64,000 bases of DNA from Nocardia tengchongensis (GCF_018362975.1 NZ_CP074371.1:1612001-1676000), one strand, 5' to 3'. Numbered from the stretch's first letter, positions 48,254 through 57,099 are shown. Notes: generated by a model from the sequence alone, not told the origin. Translations and numbers: made by a program.

Positions 48254-48379
48254 CTGAGCAGTCCAGTTTCTTGCTGGTCGACCGATTTCCGGACCTTCGG
48301 GATGAAAATTTCCACCCCAACCGACCATCTGTCTGCGACAGCTCCATAGGATGCTGACCAGGCGTGGGAGGTAACGGGT

Positions 48380-50146
48380 ATGGCAGGACAGCGTTTGTCC
48401 GTCACGCGGCGGTCAGTGCTGCGTGGAGCAATAGCGGCCGGGGCGATGGCGGGTGCGGTGGCGGCGGGGGCCGCCCGTCCGACCTCCGCCCGCGCGGCCG
48501 CAGGACGTCGGGTAGCCGTGCTGGGCGGGGGCGTCGCGGGCCTGACCGCGGCACACGAACTGGCCGAACGCGGCTTCGAGGTGACCCTGTACGAGCGGCG
48601 GGCGCTGGGCGGCAAGGCCCGCAGCATCCTTGTCCCGGGCAGCGGCAAGGACGGTCGGCCGGAACTGTGGGGTGAGCACGGATTCCGCTTCTTCCCCGGC
48701 TTCTACCGCCATATTCCCGACACCATGCGGCGAATACCGTTCGCGGGCAATGCCAATGGTGTATGGGACAACCTGGTGGCGGCATCGGAGGTGCGCTTTT
48801 CGCGCAAGGGCACCGACGACACGATCATCCCCATGGGCAAGGCCGGAAAGCCCTGGTCCAACCCCGACAGCTTCCGCGAGACCGTCGGGTCGGCCATCAC
48901 CACATCCACCAATATGGGCACCTCCGATGCCCTCTACTTCGCCAATCGCCTGCTGGTCTTCAACACCAGCTGCGACGCCCGCCGCAACGGGCAGTGGGAC
49001 GGCGTCCCGTGGCGCGACTACGTGGGCGCGGGCAAGCGCTCCAACGAATTCCGCATGCTGTTGTCCCGCACGCTCACCACGCTGCTGGTGGCCGCCAAGG
49101 ACGACAAGGCCAGCACCCGCACCATCGGCAACATGGGCGAACAGTTCCTGGGGAACCCGCTCGAGACCGGCAATGACGGGCCGCTGGACCGGCTGCTGAA
49201 CGGGGCCACCAACGAGGCCTGGATCGATCCCTGGGTCAACCGGCTGCGGGAGCTCGGCGTCACCTTCGTCAACGCCGAGATCCGCGGACTGGAACTGGAC
49301 GGGGCGCGCATTTCCGGTGCGCGGGTGGTGGATTCGTCGGGAGCGGCCCAGACGGTCGAGGCCGACCACTTCGTGAGCGCACTGCCGGTGGAAGTGGCGC
49401 GCGCCCTGTGGACGCCCGAAATCCTGTCGCTGCGACCGGAATTGGCGGGCATGAGCCAGCTGACGGTGGACTGGATGAGCGGCATCCAGTTCTTCCTGCG
49501 CCGCCGCACCGATATCGCCCGCGGTCACGTCGCCTATGTGGACTCGCCGTGGTCGCTGACCTCGATCGCGCAGGGCCAGTTCTGGAATCGCACGCCCGTC
49601 ACCGGTCTGGGAGACGGCTCGATCCAGGACTGCCTGTCGGTCGACATCTCCGACTGGAACACCCCCGGCATGCTGTACGGCAAACCGGCCAAGGAGTGCA
49701 CGCACGAGGAGATCGCCCGCGAGACCTGGGCGCAGCTCGGCGCGCACCTCAACGACCGCGGTGAGCTGCTCAGCCAGGACGACCTGCACTCCTGGTTCCT
49801 CGACACCGGCATCGCCTGGGACGCGTCGCAGAAGCGCAACACCAATGCCGACCCGTTGCTGATCAATACCGCGGGTTCGCTGGCGCTGCGGCCGTATTCG
49901 CATGCCGATTCGCTCCAGAACCTGTACCTGGCAGGTGATTACGTGCGCACCAACGTGGACCTCGCCACCATGGAGGGTGCGTCCGAGTCGGCCCGGGCCG
50001 CGGTGAACAAGCTGCTGGAGGTGACGGGCTCCGACGCCCCCCGTTGCCAGGTGTTCACGCTGTACCGCGCGCCGGAGCTGGAGCCGTTCCGGCAGCTGGA
50101 CATCGCGCGCTTCGCGGCGGGTCAGCCGAACATGTTCGACGCCTAG
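48380..50146 (+). CDS. Tat-exported FAD-dependent amine-oxidase/desaturase-like flavoprotein
   Basis: 588 residues from ATG 48380, with GGGAGGTAA upstream. Twin-arginine signal TRRSVLRGAIAAGAMAGAV, then FAD Rossmann motif VAVLGGGVAGLTAAHELAERG and the phytoene-desaturase/hydroxysqualene-dehydroxylase-type segment LGGKARS with GEHGFRFFPGFYRH. The C-terminal part has the FAD-closing NLYLAGDYVRTNVDLATMEGA. It folds in the cytoplasm with FAD and is exported by Tat. Substrate unknown, perhaps a terpenoid or hydrophobic compound. Confidence 0.88.
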   Translation: MAGQRLSVTRRSVLRGAIAAGAMAGAVAAGAARPTSARAAAGRRVAVLGGGVAGLTAAHELAERGFEVTLYERRALGGKARSILVPGSGKDGRPELWGEHGFRFFPGFYRHIPDTMRRIPFAGNANGVWDNLVAASEVRFSRKGTDDTIIPMGKAGKPWSNPDSFRETVGSAITTSTNMGTSDALYFANRLLVFNTSCDARRNGQWDGVPWRDYVGAGKRSNEFRMLLSRTLTTLLVAAKDDKASTRTIGNMGEQFLGNPLETGNDGPLDRLLNGATNEAWIDPWVNRLRELGVTFVNAEIRGLELDGARISGARVVDSSGAAQTVEADHFVSALPVEVARALWTPEILSLRPELAGMSQLTVDWMSGIQFFLRRRTDIARGHVAYVDSPWSLTSIAQGQFWNRTPVTGLGDGSIQDCLSVDISDWNTPGMLYGKPAKECTHEEIARETWAQLGAHLNDRGELLSQDDLHSWFLDTGIAWDASQKRNTNADPLLINTAGSLALRPYSHADSLQNLYLAGDYVRTNVDLATMEGASESARAAVNKLLEVTGSDAPRCQVFTLYRAPELEPFRQLDIARFAAGQPNMFDA

Positions 50147-50152
50147 GCGATT

Positions 50153-50184
50153 CCTCACACCGGCGAAAAAGGGCTGGTGTGAGG
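50153..50184. terminator. Hairpin terminator after the Tat flavoprotein gene
   Basis: CCTCACACCGGC / GCTGGTGTGAGG, a 12-bp stem with one G-T pair and an A-rich loop, 6 bp after the stop codon and before the PPOX gene. Confidence 0.75.
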
Positions 50185-50211
50185 GCCCCGCCCGCGCGTT
50201 CAATCGAGTAC

Positions 50212-50832
50212 ATGAGCGAGATCACGGATCCGGTCGAACTGCGTGAACTGCTGGGGGAGGTCGCGCCGCGGCCCCGGAACAAGGACCGCTACTCCCTGCA
50301 CGAGTGGGATCGCGAATGGATCGCGCGGTCGCCGTTCGTGGTGCTGGCCACCAGTGACGCGGACGGCAACTGCGATGCCTCGCCGAAGGGCGATCCGGCC
50401 GGGTTCGTGAAGGTGCTCGACGACAAGACGATCGCCATCCCCGAGCGGCCCGGTAACCGCCGCGCCGACGGGTACCTCAATATCCTCAGCAATCCGCACG
50501 TCGGCGTGATCTTCCTGATCCCGGGCCGCGGTGACACGCTGCGGATCAACGGCCGCGCCCGATTGCTCCGGGACGCACCGTATTTCGACGACATGGTGGT
50601 CAAGGGGCATCGCCCGATCCTGGCCATCGAGGTCGATATCGAGCAGATCTTCTTCCACTGCAGCAAGGCGTTCATGCGCAGCGGGCTGTGGAAGCCGGAG
50701 CAGTGGCCCGAGGACACGCTGCCGGGCGTCGCGCGCTTGGTGAAGGACGTGGTGCCCGGGACCGAGACGCTGGCCGAACTGGAGGCGTACTACACCGGCG
50801 ACGCCTATCAGAGGATGCTCTACAACGGCTGA
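50212..50832 (+). CDS. PPOX-class FMN-dependent flavoprotein (pyridoxamine-5'-phosphate-oxidase fold)
   Basis: 206 residues from ATG 50212 (MSEITDPVELRELLGEVAP). Split-barrel flavin-binding domain with SPFVVLATSDADGNCDASPKG, IAIPERPGNRRADGYLNIL and HVGVIFLIPGRGDTLRINGRA, the signature of the MSMEG_1061-type PPOX group. The C-terminus has FFHCSKAFMRSGLWKPEQW. It binds FMN (F420 in some relatives) and is a reductase of unknown substrate. No strong ribosome site is visible. Confidence 0.9.
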   Translation: MSEITDPVELRELLGEVAPRPRNKDRYSLHEWDREWIARSPFVVLATSDADGNCDASPKGDPAGFVKVLDDKTIAIPERPGNRRADGYLNILSNPHVGVIFLIPGRGDTLRINGRARLLRDAPYFDDMVVKGHRPILAIEVDIEQIFFHCSKAFMRSGLWKPEQWPEDTLPGVARLVKDVVPGTETLAELEAYYTGDAYQRMLYNG

Positions 50833-50840
50833 ACTCGTAA

Positions 50841-50935
50841 GGTTCGCGGCCCGTCTCGTTCTGGACTGAGTGGAGCGGGGGAGCGAAGCGGAGGAGCGGA
50901 GGGAGGGAAGAACGAGACCTCCAGGGCCGCGAACC
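50841..50935. repeat. Long imperfect hairpin with purine-rich loop upstream of murT
   Basis: Arms GGTTCGCGGCCC+GTCTCGTTCT (50841-50862) and AGAACGAGAC (50909-50918), a 5-base bulge, then GGGCCGCGAACC (50924-50935): 22 perfectly paired bases. The 46-base loop is purine-rich with several G runs and the unit GAGCGAAGCG, which recurs at 50942-50951. It may be a terminator or a small repeat element. Confidence 0.6.
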
Positions 50936-51013
50936 CGCCCGGAGCGAAGCGTAGGGCAAATTAGACACCGCACCGCCTGCACGGTGGAAGCGCCGCACCA
51001 ATAAACTCGCGTC

Positions 51014-52261
51014 GTGGCAGACATCTCGATGCGCGGACAGCTGGCGCTGCGGGCGGCGACGGCGGCGTCGTGGGCTTCGCGGCGGGCCGGGCGGGGCAAC
51101 GGCTCGATGATCGGCGGGCTGATCGCGCTGAAGATCGATCCGTCGCTGATGACGCAGCTGGGCCGCGGCAAACGCACGGTGCTGGTGACCGGCACCAACG
51201 GCAAGTCCACCACCACCCGCATGACCACCGCGGCGCTGCAGTCGCTGGGCCGGGTCGCCACCCAGGCCGACGGCGCGAACATGGACGCCGGGATCGTGGC
51301 CGCGCTCACCGCGCACCGGACCGCCCCGCTGGCGGCCATCGAGGTCGACGAACTGCACCTGCCGCATGTCGCCGACGCGTTGAACCCGTCGGTGGTGGTG
51401 TTGCTGAACCTGTCGCGCGACCAGCTGGACCGGGTCGGCGAGATCAATATGATCGAGCGCCGCCTGCGCGAGGGCATGGCCCGGCATCCCGCCGCCGTGC
51501 TCGTCGCCAATTGCGACGACGTGCTGATCACCTCGATCGCCTACGACCACCCGAACGTGGTGTGGGTCTCGGCCGGCAGCGGCTGGGCGGTGGACGCCAC
51601 CAGCTGCCCGCGCAGCGGTGAGCCCATCGTGTGGGAGGGCGAGCACTGGTACAGCACCGGCGCCGATTTCAAGCGCCCCGAACCGCAGTGGCGGGTCGAC
51701 GAGCAGGGCCTGCACGGTCCCGACGGCCTGGAACTGCCGCTCTCCCTGGCCCTTCCGGGTCGCGCCAATCGCGGCAATGCCGCCCAGGCGGTGGCCGCCG
51801 CGGTCGCGCTGGGCGCGGATCCGGCCGCGGCCGCCGCGGCGACCGGCACCGTGACCGAGATCGCGGGCCGCTACCGCAGCGTCGACGTCGACGGCCGCAG
51901 CACTCGCATGCTGCTGGCCAAGAACCCGGCCGGCTGGCAGGAAGCGCTGTCCATGATCGACCCGGCCGCAACGGGTCTGGTGATCGCGGTCAACGGCCAG
52001 GTGCCCGACGGCGAGGACCTGTCCTGGCTGTGGGACGTGCGTTTCGAGCACTTCGAGGGCACCCAGGTGGTCGCCGCCGGTGAGCGCGCCACCGATCTCG
52101 CGGTGCGCCTCACCTACGCCGGCGTCGACCACATCACGGTGGCGGATCCTTTGCGCGCCATCGCCTCCTGCCCGCCCGGACGGGTCGAGGTGCTGGCCAA
52201 CTACACCGCGTTCCGCGACCTGAACCGCGACCTCGAAGAGAAGACGGGCGCCCGCGCATGA
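51014..52261 (+). CDS. murT: Lipid II isoglutaminyl synthase, MurT subunit
   Basis: 415 residues from GTG 51014. Mur-ligase-type ATP site VLVTGTNGKSTTTRM, central domain with IEVDELHLPHVADALNPSVVVLLNLSRDQLDR, and C-terminal DUF1727 domain (NPAGWQEALSMIDPA, GEDLSWLWDVRFEHF). With GatD it amidates the D-glutamate of lipid II, needed for peptidoglycan cross-linking. The zinc-ribbon segment is reduced: SCPRSG has one cysteine where CxxC is expected. gatD follows 70 bp downstream, as in other actinobacteria (Rv3712-Rv3713). Confidence 0.95.
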   Translation: MADISMRGQLALRAATAASWASRRAGRGNGSMIGGLIALKIDPSLMTQLGRGKRTVLVTGTNGKSTTTRMTTAALQSLGRVATQADGANMDAGIVAALTAHRTAPLAAIEVDELHLPHVADALNPSVVVLLNLSRDQLDRVGEINMIERRLREGMARHPAAVLVANCDDVLITSIAYDHPNVVWVSAGSGWAVDATSCPRSGEPIVWEGEHWYSTGADFKRPEPQWRVDEQGLHGPDGLELPLSLALPGRANRGNAAQAVAAAVALGADPAAAAAATGTVTEIAGRYRSVDVDGRSTRMLLAKNPAGWQEALSMIDPAATGLVIAVNGQVPDGEDLSWLWDVRFEHFEGTQVVAAGERATDLAVRLTYAGVDHITVADPLRAIASCPPGRVEVLANYTAFRDLNRDLEEKTGARA

Positions 52262-52331
52262 GCGGTCAGGCCCGGAGGCGGCAGCGGAGTGTAACCACGC
52301 AGGGCCCCGCTCGGGCGCGAAAGGGTAGAGC

Positions 52332-53045
52332 ATGACACGAGAATCGACCGTCCGCATCGGGCTGGTGCTCCCCGACGTCATGGGCACCTACGGCGACGGC
52401 GGCAATGCCGTGGTGCTGCGTCAGCGCCTGCGCATGCGCGGCTACGACGCCGAGATCGTCGAGATCCCGCTCACCGAGCCGGTTCCCAACTCGCTGGACC
52501 TCTACACGCTCGGCGGCGCGGAGGATTCGGCGCAGCGGCTGGCCACCCGCCACCTGCAGCGGTATCCGGGCCTGCAGGAGGCCGCCGGGCGGGGTGCGCC
52601 GGTGCTGGCCATCTGCGCGGCCATCCAGGTGCTCGGCCACTGGTACGAGACGTCGTCGGGGGAGCGCGTCGACGGCGTGGGCCTGTTCGACGTCACCACG
52701 TCGCCGCAGGACAAGCGGGCCATCGGCGAGGTGGCGACCCAGCCGCTGGTGCCGGGCCTGTCGCAGCCGCTGACCGGTTTCGAGAACCACCGTGGCGGAA
52801 CCAAACTCGGCGGTGACGCCAAGCCGCTGGCCCGGGTCACCAAGGGCGTCGGCAACGGCGTCGGGGACGGTCTCGAGGGCGTGATGCAGGGTTCGGTGCT
52901 CGGCACCTACATGCACGGTCCGGCGCTGGCCCGCAATCCCGAGCTCGCCGACTACCTGCTGGGCCGGGCGCTGGGCGTGGATTCCCTTGCGCCGCTGGAG
53001 CTTCCGGAGGTCGAGCAGCTGCGCCGGGAGCGTCTGCGGGCCTGA
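52332..53045 (+). CDS. gatD: Lipid II isoglutaminyl synthase, GatD glutaminase subunit
   Basis: 237 residues from ATG 52332. CobB/CobQ-like class I glutamine amidotransferase: catalytic C95 in LAICAAIQVLGHWY and H195 in YMHGPALARNPELADYLL. Family motifs PDVMGTYGDGGNAVVLRQR and FENHRGGTKLG are present. It releases ammonia from glutamine and passes it to MurT. Pairing with murT makes the assignment secure. Confidence 0.95.
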   Translation: MTRESTVRIGLVLPDVMGTYGDGGNAVVLRQRLRMRGYDAEIVEIPLTEPVPNSLDLYTLGGAEDSAQRLATRHLQRYPGLQEAAGRGAPVLAICAAIQVLGHWYETSSGERVDGVGLFDVTTSPQDKRAIGEVATQPLVPGLSQPLTGFENHRGGTKLGGDAKPLARVTKGVGNGVGDGLEGVMQGSVLGTYMHGPALARNPELADYLLGRALGVDSLAPLELPEVEQLRRERLRA

Positions 53046-53116
53046 TCGCAGGGTCTTCGCCGGTCGTTATTCGACCGGTGGACCTGTGGTCGGACATAGC
53101 GGTCACGCATATTCCG

Positions 53117-53134
53117 TTGGTGATCTCTCACCAA
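53117..53134. promoter_or_regulatory. Operator-like dyad upstream of the cholesterol-oxidase-like gene
   Basis: TTGGTGA-TCTC-TCACCAA, a perfect 7-bp inverted repeat with 4-bp spacer, 68 bp upstream of the start. It does not match the KstR cholesterol-regulon motif. Confidence 0.45.
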
Positions 53135-53202
53135 GGTATTGAGGCCGTGGCGACCGGCCGGTAATCTCGCGCGCGGTCACGCGTGATGAGGGAGGTGACC
53201 GG

Positions 53203-54831
53203 TTGCGTAGGCGAACCATGTTGAAGGCTGCTGGGTTGGCGGCTGTACTGGCGGGCGTCGGAACGGGTGCCGCTACACGCGGCGCCGGGTCCGCCTCGGC
53301 CAATCCGTTGTGGAACGCGCTGTTCGAGGCGTGGGTCCCGGAAATCTTTGCGCCGCTGCCCGATCCCCCCGAACACAGCGAGGCCATCGTCATCGGCTCC
53401 GGATTCGGCGCCGCGGTGACCGCACTGCGGCTGGCCGAGGCGGGCGTGCAGAACACGGTGCTGGAGCGCGGCTCCCGCTGGCCCAACGACCCGTGGCGCG
53501 AGATCTTCACCGGCGACGACCTACCCGACGGGCGCGGCTTCTGGCATCGCACCAGCTTCACCGGCATCACCAAGGTGCCGGTGCCGTGCGCGGACTTCGG
53601 CGGCGTGCTCGATGTCACCGAGTACCCCGGCATCGACGTGTGGCGGGCGTCCGCGGTGGGCGGCGGGTCGATCGTGTTCAGCGGCGCCATGGTCGCGCCG
53701 CCGAAGCACCTGTTCGACCACGTCTTCGGTGGCGTCGTGAACTTCGACGAACTGGATTCGGTGTACTACCCGCGGGTCCGGCAGATGCTGCGGCTGTCCA
53801 CCATGCCGCAGGACGTCTACGATTCCGCGCCGTTCGCGCACTCCCGGGTGTGGGATCAGCAGGTGCGGGCCGCGGGTTACGCGCCGCAGCCCAATGATTC
53901 GATCTTCAACTGGGATGTGGTGCGCGCCGAGCTGGCGGGCAACAGCCGGCCCTCGGCGACCGCGGCGCGCAGTAACCTCGGCAACTCCAACGGCGCCAAG
54001 TTCGATCTGAACCAGAACTACCTGCGCTACGCGGAGGGCACCGGCCGCTCGGCCATCTTCCCGGGCCACCGGGTCGACACCATCGGCCAGGACGCCAACG
54101 GGAAATACGTTGTCACCGTGAGCAAGCTGGCCCCCACCGGTCAGGTGCTGCGCACCCGCACCCTCACCTGTGACCGACTATTCCTGGGCGCCGGGTCGGT
54201 CGGCACCTCCGAGCTGCTGGTGCGCGCGCAGGCCACCGGCACGCTGCGCAACCTCAACGAGCATGTCGGCGACGGCTGGGGCACCAATGGCGACGTCGTG
54301 CTGGCGCGCAGCTTCAGTTACCCGTCCATGAACGGCGGCGGCGTGCCCAGCGCGAGCCGCATCTTCGACGACGCGGGAATGCCACTGCACCTGGAGAACT
54401 GGTACGTGCCGGGGATTCCGATGGACACCGGGGCCATCGCCTCGCTGGGCATCGTGCTGGACCCGACCCGCGCCCGCTTCGGCTACGACCGCGGCCGCAA
54501 CGCGGTGGGGCTGGCCTGGCCGCGAGAAGCGCAGGATCAGATCGTGGCGGCGTGCCGCGCGGTGGATCACCGGGTGGGCCAGGCCAGTGGCGCGATGGTG
54601 GATTACACCGCCATCGGTTTCGACGCGCAGGGCTTCTTCACCGCGCACCCGCTCGGCGGCGCGGTGCTCGGGCGGGCCACCGACGGCTACGGCCGGGTCA
54701 TCGGCCACCCGGGCCTGTACGTGATGGACGGCGCGGGCATCCCCGGCAGCACCGCGACGGTGAACCCGTCGCTCACCATCACCGCGCTCGCCGAACGCAA
54801 TATCGAGGCCATCATCCGCGCCGGAAGTTAG
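53203..54831 (+). CDS. Cholesterol-oxidase-like GMC flavoprotein, Tat-exported
   Basis: 542 residues. TTG 53203 is chosen because GGGAGGTGA lies upstream and the product then begins MRRRTMLKAAG, a twin-arginine signal; ATG 53218 would lose it. FAD motif AIVIGSGFGAAVTALRLAEAG, substrate-domain WRASAVGGGSIVFSGAM, and active-site pair H482 (FFTAHPLGGAV) and N521 (ATVNPSLTITALAER) are those of class I cholesterol oxidase. It would oxidise 3-beta-hydroxysterols to 4-en-3-ones outside the cell. Relatives also act on other sterols, so the exact substrate is open. Confidence 0.85.
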   Translation: MRRRTMLKAAGLAAVLAGVGTGAATRGAGSASANPLWNALFEAWVPEIFAPLPDPPEHSEAIVIGSGFGAAVTALRLAEAGVQNTVLERGSRWPNDPWREIFTGDDLPDGRGFWHRTSFTGITKVPVPCADFGGVLDVTEYPGIDVWRASAVGGGSIVFSGAMVAPPKHLFDHVFGGVVNFDELDSVYYPRVRQMLRLSTMPQDVYDSAPFAHSRVWDQQVRAAGYAPQPNDSIFNWDVVRAELAGNSRPSATAARSNLGNSNGAKFDLNQNYLRYAEGTGRSAIFPGHRVDTIGQDANGKYVVTVSKLAPTGQVLRTRTLTCDRLFLGAGSVGTSELLVRAQATGTLRNLNEHVGDGWGTNGDVVLARSFSYPSMNGGGVPSASRIFDDAGMPLHLENWYVPGIPMDTGAIASLGIVLDPTRARFGYDRGRNAVGLAWPREAQDQIVAACRAVDHRVGQASGAMVDYTAIGFDAQGFFTAHPLGGAVLGRATDGYGRVIGHPGLYVMDGAGIPGSTATVNPSLTITALAERNIEAIIRAGS

Positions 54832-54853
54832 CCGGGCGGGCGGTTTTTCGCCG

Positions 54854-54886
54854 CTGTCCACAGTTCCCACAGGGGCTGTGGACAAA
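54854..54886. promoter_or_regulatory. Paired DnaA-box-like sites in an inverted repeat
   Basis: CTGTCCACA (54854-54862) and, on the other strand, TTGTCCACA (54886-54878) flank CCCACAGGGG; the outer parts form a 9-bp inverted repeat (TGTCCACAG / CTGTGGACA). The second is a perfect actinobacterial DnaA box. It lies between the sterol oxidase gene and the voltage-sensor-like gene. Confidence 0.4.
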
Positions 54887-55012
54887 TTTGCTTTGCGGAA
54901 TTCTGCGATCGGGAAAGACCGGTCGGCGGGAAAGTTGCGGTGCGGAACACTGCCTCACCGATCGTTTGCGCCGACTACGCTGGCGGGACCGTTCGAGGAG
55001 GAAGGGGACGTC

Positions 55013-55813
55013 GTGACCGTGCTCGACGCACCGGAGGCGGATGAGTATCCACGCAAGCCCCCCGCCCTGTGGAGCGACTTCCTCATGCTCGCGCTCGCGG
55101 TGGTGTCGGTCGTGCTGGTCACGTGGATCACCTTCTTCCACGTCTCGGACCACACCTACCGGCTGATCCGGATCGCGGACTACAGCGTCTGCGGGGTGTT
55201 CGCGGCCGAATTCCTGTGGCGCTGGCGGCGTGAGGGCTGGAGCTGGACGTTCCCGTTCATCTACTGGTACGAGGTCCTCGGCATGATTCCGGTGACCAGC
55301 CCGTTCTTCCGCGGGTTCCGGCTGCTGCGGATCGTGGTGATCGCGGTGCGGCTGGGCCGGGTCGCCGACCGCGCCTTCGGCGACCGGATCACCGCGGCCA
55401 TCGTGAACCGGTCCCTCGGCGCCATCATCGAGGCGATCGAGCGCCCGCTGACCATCCGGGTGCTGGACGAGGTGGGCGAGGTGCTGCGCGCCGGGCACTA
55501 CACCCGCAATATCGCGAATGCGCTGGAGGAGAACCGTTCCGAGATCGATCAGATGATCGTCGAGGTGATCCGCAGCGACCCGCAGCTGGGAAAGGTGCGC
55601 TACATCCCCTTCCACGAGGAGATGATCCGCGGCATCGCCGACGCCAGCTTCCGCGTCATCTTCCAGGTGCTGGCCGATTCGCGCACCGACGAACTGGTCG
55701 CGGACGCGCTGCGGGAGAACATCAATCAGATCCGCGACGCCGTGCACGCGGGCACCCGGGTGCCCGAGTCGATCAATCACCGGCTGGCCCCGGGCGCCGG
55801 AGCGCCCGTCTGA
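55013..55813 (+). CDS. Ion-transport (voltage-sensor-like) membrane protein without visible pore
   Basis: 266 residues from GTG 55013, with GGAGGAAGGGG upstream. Four hydrophobic segments within residues 20-125: SDFLMLALAVVSVVLVTWITF, LIRIADYSVCGVFAAEFLW, FIYWYEVLGMIPV and an S4-like helix RGFRLLRIVVIAVRLGRVADR with arginines every three or four positions. No pore loop (TxGYG-like) follows. The rest is a helical cytoplasmic domain (ALEENRSEIDQMIVEVI). It resembles the voltage-sensing part of ion-transport proteins, possibly a proton-channel-like or regulatory protein (inference). Confidence 0.75.
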   Translation: MTVLDAPEADEYPRKPPALWSDFLMLALAVVSVVLVTWITFFHVSDHTYRLIRIADYSVCGVFAAEFLWRWRREGWSWTFPFIYWYEVLGMIPVTSPFFRGFRLLRIVVIAVRLGRVADRAFGDRITAAIVNRSLGAIIEAIERPLTIRVLDEVGEVLRAGHYTRNIANALEENRSEIDQMIVEVIRSDPQLGKVRYIPFHEEMIRGIADASFRVIFQVLADSRTDELVADALRENINQIRDAVHAGTRVPESINHRLAPGAGAPV

Positions 55814-55817
55814 CGGC

Positions 55818-57035
55818 TCAGTTCAGCCCGTGCCGGATGAGATCGCGCGGCTGGGCATAGCGCACCACCTCGAACACGATCAGCGCCAGCAGCACCGCGC
55901 ACAGGATGCCCAGCGCGGCCAGTGCGGGCAGCGCGGAGGCGAGCGGAATCAGCGCCAGCAGCACCACCGCCGTCACCAGCCGTGGCACCAGCACCTTGCC
56001 GGTCGCGTAGTGCCGGAACCCGACCAGCGCCACCAGATACGCCACCACGCCGCCGTACAGCGCGAACAGCGGAATCCCGTGCAGCTGATCGCTGAGCGAA
56101 TGTCCTTGCGCGCCACCCACGTAGTTGAGCACCTTCTTCAAACCCAGTGCCATGGCCACGATTCCGGCGATCATCGGGAAGTGCCAGAAGGTGTAGCAGT
56201 TGCGGGCGATCTGAATGCGGCGCTCGCCGCCGGCGTGGTGCATGGCGCGCTCCACGACCAGGGCGGCCACGTCGAAGTAGGCCCACCACAGCAGTCCGGC
56301 CACGCCGAGCCCCAGCATCGAGCCGACGGTGATCGACCAGGAGATCGGCAGTCCGGCCACGCCGACGCCGATGGACACGATGGATTCGCCCAGCGCGATG
56401 ATGACGATCAGCCCGTACCGCTCGGCGAAGTGCGAGGGCGAGTAGAGCCGCCATTCGTTGCCCGCGAAGAAGGTCCAGCCCATGTCCCAGACCAGGGCGG
56501 CCAGCCACAGTCCCAGCTGGGCGGTGCCGGTGGTGGCCGCGCCAACGACCAGCAGCACGCTGGCGACGCTGAGTGATCCTGCGGCCCAGCGGATCACCTG
56601 CCGCCGCAATTGGGCGTCGTGGGCGCTGGCCATCCAGAACACGACCAGGTGCGTGAGCCGGACGATCAGGTAGGCGATCACGAAGACCAGGGGCCCGTAC
56701 CAGCCGCCGGGTAGATCGTGGAAGGCCTCGGGGATGGTGATGGCGATGATGAACACCGCGCCCATGGCCGCGAACATGGCCACCCGGGCGATGCCCTCGT
56801 CGGCCTTGATCACATTGCCGAGCCAGGAGTAGCCGATCCAGGCCCACCACAGCATGGCCAGGATCAACAGGGCGCGCAGCAGATTGACGCCGGTGGCGTC
56901 GTGCGCGGCGAAGTCGGTGACCATGGTGAAGGCGAAGACGATCACCAGGTCGAAGAACAGTTCCAGCTGGGTCACCGAGGCGTCCTCGGCGACCGGGGTC
57001 ATGCGGGTGCGAACCGAACCGGGCATGGCAGACAT
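55818..57035 (-). CDS. Low-temperature-requirement A (LtrA) family membrane protein
   Basis: 405 residues from ATG 57035 (ATG 57026 also possible). The family hallmark SVTQLELFFDLVIVFAFTM is at the N-terminus, followed by about eleven membrane helices, including WWAWIGYSWLGN, WDMGWTFFAGNEWRLYSPSHFAERYGLIVIIALGES and LWWAYFDVAALVVERAMHH. LtrA proteins were named from a cold-growth phenotype in Listeria; the molecular function is unknown. It converges with the voltage-sensor-like gene, 4 bp apart. Confidence 0.92.
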   Translation of the reverse strand: MSAMPGSVRTRMTPVAEDASVTQLELFFDLVIVFAFTMVTDFAAHDATGVNLLRALLILAMLWWAWIGYSWLGNVIKADEGIARVAMFAAMGAVFIIAITIPEAFHDLPGGWYGPLVFVIAYLIVRLTHLVVFWMASAHDAQLRRQVIRWAAGSLSVASVLLVVGAATTGTAQLGLWLAALVWDMGWTFFAGNEWRLYSPSHFAERYGLIVIIALGESIVSIGVGVAGLPISWSITVGSMLGLGVAGLLWWAYFDVAALVVERAMHHAGGERRIQIARNCYTFWHFPMIAGIVAMALGLKKVLNYVGGAQGHSLSDQLHGIPLFALYGGVVAYLVALVGFRHYATGKVLVPRLVTAVVLLALIPLASALPALAALGILCAVLLALIVFEVVRYAQPRDLIRHGLN

Positions 57036-57099
57036 ACTGCCGTCTCGAGCCTGCTGACGGCAGTGCCGACGGCGAGTGTTCGCCGCCGGCGTGACGGGA

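Noticed and set aside
53117..53134. KstR site before the sterol oxidase
   Set aside because: The dyad is TTGGTGA/TCACCAA and does not contain the AACnnGTT core of KstR sites.
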